Below are positions 29,277-40,200 of a stretch of DNA of 64,000 bases, in pieces. The notes beneath the pieces are model-generated. The model did no database searches and was not told the origin of the DNA. It saw only the letters and a list, made by a program, of their open reading frames with translations. The position numbers and the translations under genes are program-made. Origin of the DNA: Antennarius striatus (lineage: Eukaryota > Chordata > Actinopteri > Lophiiformes > Antennariidae). Position 1 is the first letter of the stretch. Every line of letters begins with the position of its first letter. The DNA lies in NCBI RefSeq assembly GCF_040054535.1, contig NC_090792.1, forward strand, positions 10,084,491 through 10,148,490, written 5' to 3'.

Positions 29277-31042
29277 TGCCATTTGTTCTTGATCTGTTGT
29301 ATTGTGATTAATACAAATGATCTTCACTGACTTCCTTTAACATTCTGATATCTGATAAAACAGATTATTGTTCTGCATTAAAATCAAGATTGAGCATGAA
29401 GATAAGTGTCCTGTCTTCTTTTTATATTGGTATAAGCATGCAAAATAAAAATACATATGGCATAAAGTAGACATTATTGTAAGCACCTTCTCTCCCTGCT
29501 ATTTGTATAATTGCCCTGGGAGACCCCCGTCAATAAGCCCTCTCTCTGGGGGAAAGACTCTCCTTTGTGCTGCAGATGGAGCCTGACTCCATCTGGTACT
29601 GAGGAGGCAGATAATGTATTCTAGACCGGGATATCATGCCGTTGAAAATGCATAGGATATATGAAAGAAGCTGAATTTAGTGATGACAGTATAAATTGAG
29701 AATCATTTTTACGGCATTCGTCTGAAATGAAAAGTTAAATTAAAAAAAGAACAAATTTTTACAAGTGAAAGCTTTCCTTCAGTGCGCACGAACCGGTACT
29801 GTCTCTTTAAATCGGACAGCGTCCGTCAGGATGTGAAGGGGGAAGTGGAAGACGCGTGACACGGGTACCCTAAAGTGACATCATGCTCAGCCAATCAGCA
29901 GCGCCCCCCGGAGTTGTCCCCTCCTTCTTTCCCGCATTCCTCGAAATGAGTGTTTTCCGGTTAGTGACGAGACGGGCTGGTGCTGGATGCTGGATGCTGG
30001 ATGCTGGATGCTGGATGCTGGATGCTGGGTGCTGGTGCTGATGCTGCTGCTGGGGTGGAGGGTCCAGGGCATGCCCCCCCCCCCACACACACATCAGGTA
30101 CAGAGCGTGTGTTTTAGCATCTGCGCTGGTTATTTACTATTATGGGATGCTTTCGCAGTTGGTGTGGACGTGCAAGTGAAGAAGATGCTGGATAGTGATG
30201 ATGGAGGACACTGAAGATGGCTTTGTGTGTTTCATAACACTCAGACGATGTCACCTCCATGACTGTAACCAGGATGGGGTGTGTATGAGTGTGTGTGATG
30301 ATTGTTCTTCAGTCTCTAGCTGAATGTAGAGAAAAGAAATTAGATGTTTTACATTAATGAGAGGGATTCTCGTCAACAATCATCTCTACAGCTTGACTGA
30401 TACATACTTTAATACATTATTTTAAAATGATAAGTTGCACAACTCATGTGATTTTTGATGATTCCTGTCTTTCAGTTTTTCCATGGATCCATTTCATGTG
30501 ATTGTTGACCTACAATGTATTATACCTTCTGCCGTAGTATATAGTAAGATCTGCTTGGTGATGTATTTTCTTTATAATCTTCAGGGTTCCTCCATCCTGT
30601 AGGGACAAATGACTGCACAATTTAGACATTTAAAGATGTCTGTCAGTATTCTGAGTCATTCCTCATCATCTTGGATGCCTTCAACTCTGCTTCCTGTCCA
30701 TTCATCAGAAATAGTACGTATAAGCTTGCTGTTGGCTTTTACTTCCTGTGCTGATCTGGAGGTTAACTCTTTGTTTGTGATGGTTCAGACAATCATGCTC
30801 TACTGCAAAGTCCTGACGACTGGACTGACCAGACATACGTCAAGCCCAGCAACTTCGGATAGAGATGTGTTCTACGATTAGTGACACCTGGGAGAAAAGG
30901 TGAGTAGCTTTCAGTTTCTAATTCAGCAAGTGAACTTGACTCTCTGTAATGCATGAATTCCACCGCAGAAACCATAAAATACTAACGTTTTGTGCTTTCA
31001 CCAGGTCCATCTGGTCCTTGACGGGTCCAAAACAAGGCAGCA
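29277..31042 (+). promoter_or_regulatory. RPS6KL1: Copy C 3' UTR, then RPS6KL1 promoter and leader exons
   Basis: After the copy C poly(A) signal, unique DNA leads to a CpG-rich block at about 29780-30100 that is the likely RPS6KL1 promoter. Candidate leader-exon donors are CAG|GTACAG at 30097/30098 and AAG|GTGAGT at 30899/30900. The acceptor CACCAG at 31005 joins to the exon with the start codon. No protein-coding exon is recognised before 31043. Confidence 0.5.
29979..30057. repeat. ATGCTGG heptamer tandem repeat in the RPS6KL1 leader
   Basis: About six copies of ATGCTGG decay into GCTGGT and GCTGAT variants. It lies within the probable first exon of RPS6KL1 and is open on both strands because of its period. 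Confidence 0.85.
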
Positions 31043-31209
31043 ATGGCAAAGAGAGATTACCTGGTGGAGGCAGCCAAGCAGATCCGTATGGCACTGGATA
31101 GTGAGGTCAATGAAGACTATGAGGCAGCTTTTAGTTACTATAAGAATGGAGTGGACCTACTGCTGAACGGTGTTCAGTGTAAGTGGACGACATTTCAGGC
31201 AATTACTTA

Positions 31210-31268
<59 letters not shown>

Positions 31269-34200
31269 GGTGTGGAGAGAAGGGAACATATGAATCAGAA
31301 TAAAAACAGGAAGTCACAAACCAAAGTTTAAACAGGGTTAGTTGCTGGCCAAGCTTTTCCTCCCACAATGTCACTAGGTGTTTTTGTGTTTCCAATCCTT
31401 ATTGTACACAGAGCCGTAGGTTTAATCGGTAGAGTCGTGTGTGATTTATCATTTTTATGCAGCTTTGGCGTTTATTATTCATTAACCTTGACTGTTTTAA
31501 AGTGGATCCAAACAAGGATCGTCGGGAGGCAGTGAAAAGGAAGACCACTCAGTATCTGAAGAGAGCCGAAGAAATCTTCATAACACACTTGCAGGACAAC
31601 CTCGGAAAGGGAAGCTCTCATTTGGGGGTAAATGATCAACCTTTACCGTCATTCACTAAATGGAAGTCGTGTTGATCGCTTTTAAGCTCCTTTGCTCCAA
31701 ATGTATGCTGATAAGATTTATATGTACAAGGAGAGGATGTTGTTAGTTTTTTTCACTAGTTTGTAAAATATGTAAGATAGAAGAAAATAAAAAACATCTT
31801 CTTACTCAATTTCCTTGCGGATTAACAAGGTATGTATCTATCAGTCCATCTGTGTTGCTTCTTTTATTAAGGGGAATTTGTGCCCATCAGACTCACACTA
31901 AGAGCTATTGATCAATACAGGCATTGTGGAAAATCTCTTCCTTGCTTCTTTTTGCAACATGCAGCATTGTTCTGTTGTTAATATTCTGTGTGACCGACAG
32001 GGTTACAGTAGTTTGAGGTTCCGTCCAATCCGACACTTGAGCTCACCTGTGGAGGACCTGGAGATGTGTAAGGTGGTGGGAGTGACCGATAAGGTGAAAC
32101 ATACTTTATTAGAATCAGTTTGGCTTTTGTTTATTGATACTCCTTGTTGCTTGAAGAAGTGTTTTGTTTTGTTTTTTTACTTCTAAGGTCCTGATTGTCC
32201 AAAGTATGGTCAACAAGGAGACATTTGTCGTTAAAGTGAGTATTCCTCTTTCTTTCACAGATAGAGCTCTACATTGAGGAATATCAGAGGTTTACACCAG
32301 ACAAAAAAAGTGAGAAGGCTTATCCATTGTATAATATTCATTCATCTTCCAAACCGCTTTATCCGCCGTAGCGGGTCACGGGGAGCTGGAGCCTATCCCA
32401 GCTGTCTTAGGGCATGAGGCGGGGCAAAATCTGAGCGCGACACCACTGTGCCGCGGAGCCACACAAAGACAGACAACCATGGTTTGAGGGTTCCCATCTG
32501 GTAGCAGACCCGTCTTTGTCTTGTGTGGCTGGCTCGTCGATTGGAGGCCTCTTCTGTCTCCCTGAGCATCATCCGGCATTGTTTGGCCTGAAAGCTCTCA
32601 CCCTTTTAGTCATTGCAAGTGCACCTCAAATTTCAGTCACCAGAGGGTCAATGTAACAGCCAGGCACTAATCTCTGAGATGATAATCCTGGTAGCAGTTA
32701 GTTTTTTTCTTTCAACTATGTCTGATTTAATGGACAAGAACATTTTGAACCTTTTGTGATCTGCAGAGTCTGATGAAGTCGAGCTGGGAAAGCAGAGACC
32801 AGCCAACCATCATCCCTCAGGGGGTGCCATACATGGTTAAGCTGCTACGATACTACGTCAGCGAGGATGCTGTGTATCTGCATCTTGAGCATGTCAAAGG
32901 TGATTCGCTAACAGCTACTCTGTTCTGAGTGCTGATAGAATAATGGCTTAAATGTTTAAGGTCTTTCTTTCCCGTAACAAGAGTTTCAGGAAGGCTAAAC
33001 TAACGGTAGCAATGTAGAAAATATTTCACACGTTGTTTCCCCTGTCCTCTTAGGTGGGAGGCTCTTCTCCAGGTTACACAAGCTGAAGAAAGACAAGGCC
33101 AAGGAACACCCAGAATGCTTCATGTCTGGCCAGCACACCGTCAAGCTGAAGGCCAGCTACACCTCACCCACAATCAGCACAGACTACCAGCACGACAACA
33201 GAGGGAGTGCTGGAGTCGTTCCAGAGAAATTACTCGACGAGAGCCCGGATACGGACTTCCCCACTTCATGGCATGAGACTCAGCAGCGACTGGAGAGCTG
33301 CGGGACTCACTCCTACATCGAGGAGACAGGTTGTCTGCAGAACACACGCTCCTCAGCATCGTTTTTTACCAAGCTGGACAGGTTAACTCTCTATTCCAGC
33401 TCAACACGGACACAGGTCAACACTCATATCCATCCACCAGCTCCTAGTTTGTGTTTGCACTCCAGTGAAACTCAGGAATGGTCTTCCTCCGCTCTTCCTC
33501 TCTCCTGCGCCCGTGTCAGTCTGGCTATTGATGTCGTCTCAGAACGGCATTCAAAGAAATCTGGGATGGGACTGACGGAATGCAGCTCAGTGTTCGAAGA
33601 GGCTTGGAAAGCTGCCGATCCAGCAAAAAACTGTGAGAAAATAAACCCCTATGCAGTGACTGAGAGTCTTACACATAGCGCACCAAGACAAACAGCACCT
33701 CATACACATCAGACCTCATTTACAAAAACCAGATCACCAAATACTGAAAACGATGGCTTGAGTTCATCCCCCGCCATTTTACATCTTCCTCTCCATTGCC
33801 AAACCCAGATCCGTGGCCGTGCGTCGTGGGATAACAATGGTTGTCACGAAGGATCTGTTTTGAGTAGCAACTCTGCAGATACGGCTGCAGACTCAAAGCA
33901 GGATTGGAGCAGTCCCACCATAGAGGAAAGGAATGGAATGGTAGTTATCAGAAGCACAGATAGGGCAGTGTTTTGTGACAACACTGATAACAGAGCCACC
34001 TCAGGAAGCTCCTGGCATTCTGCTGCTTCCTACCGCCAAGAGACGTCTTTAGGGGTTGCTACGACTCCAACGGGGGTGAAGCACAACAAAGAAACACCTC
34101 CCAGTGAGGCAAGAGATGGCGTAGAAGATGCTTGTGCATTAACTCCTAGAGAGAAGGTGGTACCAAGAAAGGAGCAATCATTCATAGGGAGGCTTCCCTT

Positions 34201-36235
34201 GGGGCCTTCTGGGGCTCTAACCCACAGGAGTAAAAAGGATATGGATGCTTTCTCAAAATCAGAAGGACCTGAGGTTCAGGAGGAAGACCAGATCATAGAG
34301 GTGGATGGCTGGTGCCACCTGCCTCGGATCCCTGTCAAGTCCTCCCCGATGGATAAGACCATGCAGAGCTGCTGGGGGCTTCCTGAGGGGGAGGTGCGTG
34401 TCTGGGGGGCTCAGATCCTGCTGGCCCTGGAGAGTCTGCACCAGCAAGGCATCCTGTGTCGAGACCTCAACCCTAGGAATGTTCTGCTCACCAGCAACGG
34501 TGAGATCATGGATGGCTTTGAAATGATTGCATTTGTCAAACTGCGGTAGTTTTGATTTTCACAAGACATCTTCGATGTTTTCACAGGAAAGGTGTGTTTG
34601 ACATTTTTCGGCCAGTGGAGTGAAGTTCAGTCAGAGATTTGCTCCACAGCCATGGAACAGATGTACTGCGCACCAGGTAAAAATGAGAGGCTAGTAATTA
34701 TTTCTTGGTATAAACTGCCACCTAGTGGCAAGATTTAGTCAATTCTGAATAAGAGGCAAAGGACTACTCTGTATGTGACCATGAAAACATGTACAGTATT
34801 TTCCACACTATAAGGCACACCAAAAAGCCTTTAATTTTCTCAAAAACTGACAGTGCGCCTTATAATCCGGTGCGCCTTATATATAAAAAAACCCTTTTTT
34901 AAAAAATGGGCCATTCATTGATGATGAGCTTTCAGCCGTAACCTCAACCCCCACGCTGTTGCCCATCTGGTCAGCAGCCCAGACAGAATACTCAAGTCTA
35001 AGCTGCTTCCCCCCCTCCCCCCGGTTACCTGTTGTTTCCGGTGTCAACCACATTTGCAGATCAATTGTAGCATGCCTGGCACCTTTGGCTAGCAGTGACT
35101 TGGCTCTTCAGGGCTCGAAATTAACTTTTTTTCTTGGTAGCACTGGTGCTCCCAAATTTAGAAGTTAGTAGCACCAGCAAAGACTTTAGGAGCACCTACC
35201 CAAAAGCAAGATAGAGGCCATCTCCGTTCCGCGTGCCTCTCTCCCTCGCCCAGGAGAGCAGCCGCAGTTGTGCTCTCATTGTTTCCTGGCAGGACCGCAG
35301 GAGCGCGGTCTCACAAAAAAAGGCGCACCAGATTTTTTTCCCTAGTCGCACCGGTGCCCCCAAATATTTTTAATGGTCGCACTGATAAAAATTTGGGCGC
35401 ATATGCGACCAAACTGGGCGCAATTTCGAGCCCTGCTCTTGGAATTTGAGAAAAGACTGCAGAGTGGTGAATGCAATCCCTTTAGCGCAGCTCAATCTAG
35501 TGGATGCATAATGCAACCACAGCTACTACAGTGGTTTCTATTCCATGTGCCTTATAATGCTGTGTGCCCTAATCTGGTGAAAAGTTTTAAAATAGGCCAT
35601 TCATTGAAGGTGTGCCCTATAATCCAATGCGCCCTATAATCCAATGGACCTTATATGTGAAGTTTTAGAATGGGCAGTTGGTTGATGGTGCGCCTTATAG
35701 TCCAGTGCGTCTTGCAGTGCGGAGAATACATGAGCATCATACCTTGACTCAGCTTGTTGGATGTTGGCAGAGATCGGTGGGGTAACCAGGGTGACAGAGG
35801 CATGTGACTGGTGGAGTCTTGGGGCCTTGCTGTTTGAGCTCCTAACAGGAATGGTAAACCAGGTCTATTTTAGTCTGACACACATTACGCTGCATATCTT
35901 AACAGTATTTTGTTTTCTCAAAATGCCTGTCCACTGTGCCTCCAGCCACTGTGGCAGCTCCATCCAGCAGGAATCCACTCCCACACCCAGCTACTCATCC
36001 CCGACCACCTGAGCACTGCAGCTGCGTCTCTCCTCACCGAGGTTGGATGTGAGATCGAAACATGTACAAAGTTTATGGTAGAAATTGTAAATTAAATTGA
36101 ACAGTTTCTCCACTCCCTCCACAGCTGCTTCAGTTTGACGCCGGCTATCGTCTGGGCTCTGGAGGTGGAGGTGTTTGTGATATCAAGTGTCATCCTTTCT
36201 TTAGCGCCGTCTCCTGGAAAGCTCTGAGCTGTTAG
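31043..36235 (+). CDS. RPS6KL1: Ribosomal protein S6 kinase-like 1, MIT plus atypical kinase domain
   Basis: Ten coding exons join in phase: 31043-31178, 31503-31627, 32001-32093, 32188-32235, 32767-32899, 33054-34499, 34587-34676, 35771-35853, 35946-36041 and 36125-36235, giving 786 aa against 549 in human. The N terminus is an MIT domain ([35 protein letters not shown]). The kinase N-lobe has FVVKSL with the ATP-site lysine and [15 protein letters not shown] long unstructured Ser/Thr-rich insert in exon 6 follows, about 200 residues longer than in human. The C-lobe has [31 protein letters not shown] and [10 protein letters not shown]. The catalytic loop keeps the Asp (CRDLNPRN), but the DFG metal-binding motif is replaced by TFFGQW, as in human, so it is probably a pseudokinase. 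MIT domains bind ESCRT-III tails; the cellular role is poorly known. The start ATG follows an in-frame TGA. AATAAA is at 36371-36376. Confidence 0.94.
31212..31267. repeat. (AG)n microsatellite in RPS6KL1 intron
   Basis: An AG dinucleotide run of about 50 bp with slight decay at its end. Confidence 0.95.
32335..32580. repeat. Fish interspersed repeat fragment in RPS6KL1 intron
   Basis: It begins ATTCATCTTCCAAACCGC and contains GGGGAGCTGGAGCCTATCCC, words common in many dispersed teleost repeats. The 3' half (to about 32580) does not follow the usual continuation. Family not named. Confidence 0.55.
34796..35730. mobile_element. Non-autonomous inverted-repeat DNA transposon in RPS6KL1 intron 7
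   Basis: The left end reads GTATTTTCCACACTATAAGG and the right end, on the other strand, GTATTCTCCGCACTGCAAGA, giving imperfect terminal inverted repeats. Sub-terminal copies of GCGCCTTATAATCC occur on both sides (near 34855, 35585, 35620 and 35690). No transposase frame is present. Target duplications are not clear, and part of its length is a second element inserted within. Confidence 0.6.
35109..35435. mobile_element. hAT-like non-autonomous element nested inside the previous one
   Basis: Perfect 14-bp terminal inverted repeats CAGGGCTCGAAATT and AATTTCGAGCCCTG bound about 327 bp. CAGGG...CCCTG ends are typical of hAT elements. The flanks share CTCTT on both sides, shorter than the 8 bp expected for hAT. 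The inside repeats GGTGCTCCCAAATTT-like words in both orientations. No coding capacity. Confidence 0.6.
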
Positions 36236-37232
36236 GTGGTGGACTTCTACATTTCTGTCCTGGAAGTACAGAGTTGGACACCCAGTGGTGTGAAAGCGTC
36301 ATGTGGCAAAACTGATGCAGAGCCAGATCAAAGCTTTCTCTGCGATGTGCTTTCCCAAGAAAAATGATGTAATAAAAACTAAAACATGATCAAAACCAAT
36401 GAAGTGTGTTTCTTCTCAATGTGAAACAAATGGATGATTTTTACAATTGTGACAATGAAAATGCTTGGTTTGTCACCAAATGTTGTGGAAAAACAAGACT
36501 TGATACGTAGATTATATAATCTATATGGTTAATTACCATAGACAGTATGCATGGTCCCAGAGAACTGAAACTAGTTTTAGTTGAGATATAAAACTAGGTA
36601 ACCTCAAGGTTATTTTGGCATTTAATGTTATTAGTTCTTGAATTATTCTGTTCAAATAGATTGGCTACCTTTCCAGCTATCTTCCCTCATGACTTTTTTT
36701 CAGACTTTAAACACAAAAGGAAGAAACTAGAGGAGTAACGTAGCTTTTATTCTTTAAAACTTATTTTTCTTAAATAGTTTAATACACAACATATTCTGTC
36801 AGATGTTTTTTAAAAGGGTATCTTTAATTTTGACATTTCATTACATAGTGCCAATGTTATATTTTTTCACCCAGTATGTGCTCATTGTTCGTCTCTTAAA
36901 TAAAACGATGAGAATGTAGCTTGTAATTCAATGTTATCATTCTTATTGCAGTTAATTGCAAATAATGTTGTTGTATGCAGAACAGAACATACAGCACACT
37001 CAAGGTATTGAATTACTTGTTTTCTCAAGGCCAGCACCAAAGAAACTCCATGCCCAGACATTTCTCCCCAAAGCATCGAAACTTTTAACCCTGCTAGCTT
37101 TAAAAATATCCTTTTTAAACCCAACTCTCCCCCAGATACCCATTTTCTAATTAACCAATACAGCAATACATTAACGGTCATCAACAGAGTACAGCCACTG
37201 TGTCAGGTGCTTTGTCTGGCTGGACCCGGAGT
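36236..37232. other. Tail-to-tail gap between RPS6KL1 (+) and DLST (-)
   Basis: The RPS6KL1 3' UTR ends near 36395 after AATAAA at 36371. On the minus strand TTTATT at 36746-36751 is a likely DLST poly(A) signal, so the DLST 3' UTR would run about 36730-37232. No other feature is seen. Confidence 0.55.
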
Positions 37233-40200
37233 TCACATGTCAAGCATCAGCACCCTGGGGTCCTCCACCACGGACTTAATCTTACGCAGGAAAGTGACGG
37301 CCTCTCTTCCATCAATCAGACGATGATCATATGTCAGGGCAACGTACATCATGGGACGGATCTCCACCTAAAAAAAACAAAGGGAATACTGACACCACAT
37401 TCTACTACACTGTTCTGTATTGCTGTCAAATGTAATTATTCTATTCGATGTTAATCAAAAGTTTGTAATTAGCAAATCTAACATTAAATAATTTTCTGTA
37501 TGTAACCATTCTCTTGCAAACTGCTGCCTTATGTATATGCATGAAGAAACTAACCTTGCCACCGACTGCAACAGGCCTGTCAAAGATGCCATGCATGCCT
37601 AATATAGCCGACTGTGGTGGATTTATTATGGGAGTTCCAAACATGGATCCAAACACACCACCATTGCTGATGGTGAATGTTCCTCCATCCATGTCTTCAA
37701 CAGCCAGCTCATTCTTTCTGGCCTATGAACACAGTAATTAAAATGTATAAATATAAAGAATACTAAAGACAAACACAAATTGAAATGTGTTGTTGAAGTT
37801 ATTACAGTTACCTTTTCACCCAACAAATTGATGGCCTTCTCAATATCTGCGAAATTCATTCCCTCCACATTTCGGATGACAGGGACCACCAGACCCTGAG
37901 AGAGGAATCACATTACAAAACTGTCTGCCTTTAACAGTAGAGACAAGTGAGTTGTGAAGATCTTCGACTTGGTAGGACATTCTTTAGCACTTGTCTTACC
38001 TTTGGCGTGGCCACGGCCACACTGATGTCAACATAGTCTCTGTACACTATCTCTTTTGTTGTGTCATCAATTACTGAAAGCAAAAATAATGTATTTATAT
38101 TAGACATGAGAAAGATGGCTGTACAACCATCACCACACAGCTAATAATAATTTCCCACCAAGCACTTCAATTTTGAGAAATGAAAGTCAACATTTTCAAT
38201 TTTTTTTTTAAAGGAAGTGACACAGACCACCTCTGCTTCAAAATGGTATCGCTAAATAGGTCAGAATGGTTTAAAGGCATAAGTTACTGTTGATTTTGAG
38301 GTGTGACGATTAACGTACAGTAACTGTCTTTACCAGACACACTTGCAGCGGCAGACATGTGAAGACACAATCGAAAGGATACTGAAAAGTGAAATCTTAA
38401 GTTAAACTCATACCGCCATTGACAGCAGGTTGGTCTGCCAGGGCGTAGGCAGCTGCCTTTACAAACGCAGACATGAAGCCCAACTTAATGTTGTGCTTTT
38501 TTAGGAAGGCGTCTTTATAAGTCTTCCTCATCTCTGAGATGTTGCTGCACAGAAATTGGAAAAAAAAAGGTAAAGGAAAATAAGACTTAAAAACTAGCAA
38601 AGAATTGACAGTTGAACACATACTGCTTTTTTCTCATTTTGATTGATGTTTAACATGAACCAGCATAACTTCATGCTCACTACAGTGACTCACAATTAAA
38701 CCCAAAGAAAACGCGTGGAGTTCTGTTGGACCGATTCCAGCTCCTACTGGATAATCTGTTTATGTTACTTAAATCCTTCAGAATAGACTGACTGATTTGC
38801 TGCTATACATCAGACAAAGAGGGCAGGATTTTACGAAAAAATATATCTTGTTTACCAGAAGCCTTAACAAACACTACAATAAACAGAAATTCCAATCGTT
38901 TTTTAATATTATAAACAAATTACAAAGAACAGAAATCCAACATATTAAAAGAAAACTAGATTTTGTCAAAGAATACTGTAACAGAGAATTAAAGCTATTT
39001 AAATGGGACTGATAAACATTTCATCATTGCTCATTTTTCTCTTGTATCTCTCTTTTTAATTGTTTGTTTTCCTGTCTCTAACCCTGTTGAAGCTCTAGTG
39101 TTTCTCCACTAACATAATTAGCCCCTCCCAAGACACAGACTCTCCGAGAAAGGAGAGAAGAAGCGATAAAAATCTTCACTTTCTAGAGCCTGTAAATCTT
39201 GTTGGGCTGTCATAAAAGCCCATATCGGTTGAAGCAGCCCTTCCACTCAGAGCACAGGTCTCTGTGGGCCTCTGCAGCTGCTCTAGCCTCCTGCTCTGAC
39301 TAGCTCCTTCGGCTCCAGATGAGGCCTAGCCTGGGAAGTCTTCGTCCAGACTGTCAATGTCAATTCAATTAGGATACATAGAAAACCCTGAATAGCCGAA
39401 AGCCGACACCACACATTTGCAGGGAAAAGAAATCCTCAAAGTGTCCTCTTCAGCACAGGGGGCAAGTGCAGACAATAACATTTCCTTGTAAATTAATAAA
39501 ACCTGTTTTAACAATTCTTATCTTCGTTTTAGATGGCATTATGACCAAATATTTACATTCCAGTGTTTAAGAGGATATTAGGTTTCAAAAAGCTTTTTGT
39601 ATTGGGCAGATTCCAATCTATAACCATTTGTGCAAATGTTGTTTAGCTTTTAACACAACATACAGACAGTATATATACAACATACATACTTTATAATAAC
39701 ACAGTTACAGGGTTTTAAGTGTTTGAACAACTTTTTCTTTTTTTCTAATCAGTGATTTCTATTTGTATGCATTTACACAGCAAAGCCCATTTTACACTTA
39801 TGATAACATTGTGGTTTTTATAATGTGAGTCAATTAAATGAGCATTTCCTACCTCATGTCAACCTCATTAAAGGTCGTCAACATAGCACAGGTGTTTTGG
39901 GCTTCCTTCAGTCTCTGGGCAATTCTCAACCTCATGCGATTCATCTTAACCTAAAATAAAGGGAACAATGTTTTGTAAGAATTATCAGAGGTCAGAAATC
40001 AGTTAACAAATTCTGCTTTTATCATTTATTAAACGATACTTAAAATCATCAACACAGCAAAATATTATTTTTCTACTATACTCTCGTCTCTGTCCTGGCA
40101 CAAAATCATCAAACACAGCAAAATATTATTTTTCTACTTTACCCTCGTCTCTGTCCTGGCACAAAATCATCAAACACAGCAAAATACTATTTTTCTACTT

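Noticed and set aside
38797-39012. 71-codon open frame in a DLST intron
   Set aside because: AT-rich Lys/Asn-biased translation without similarity to a known family.
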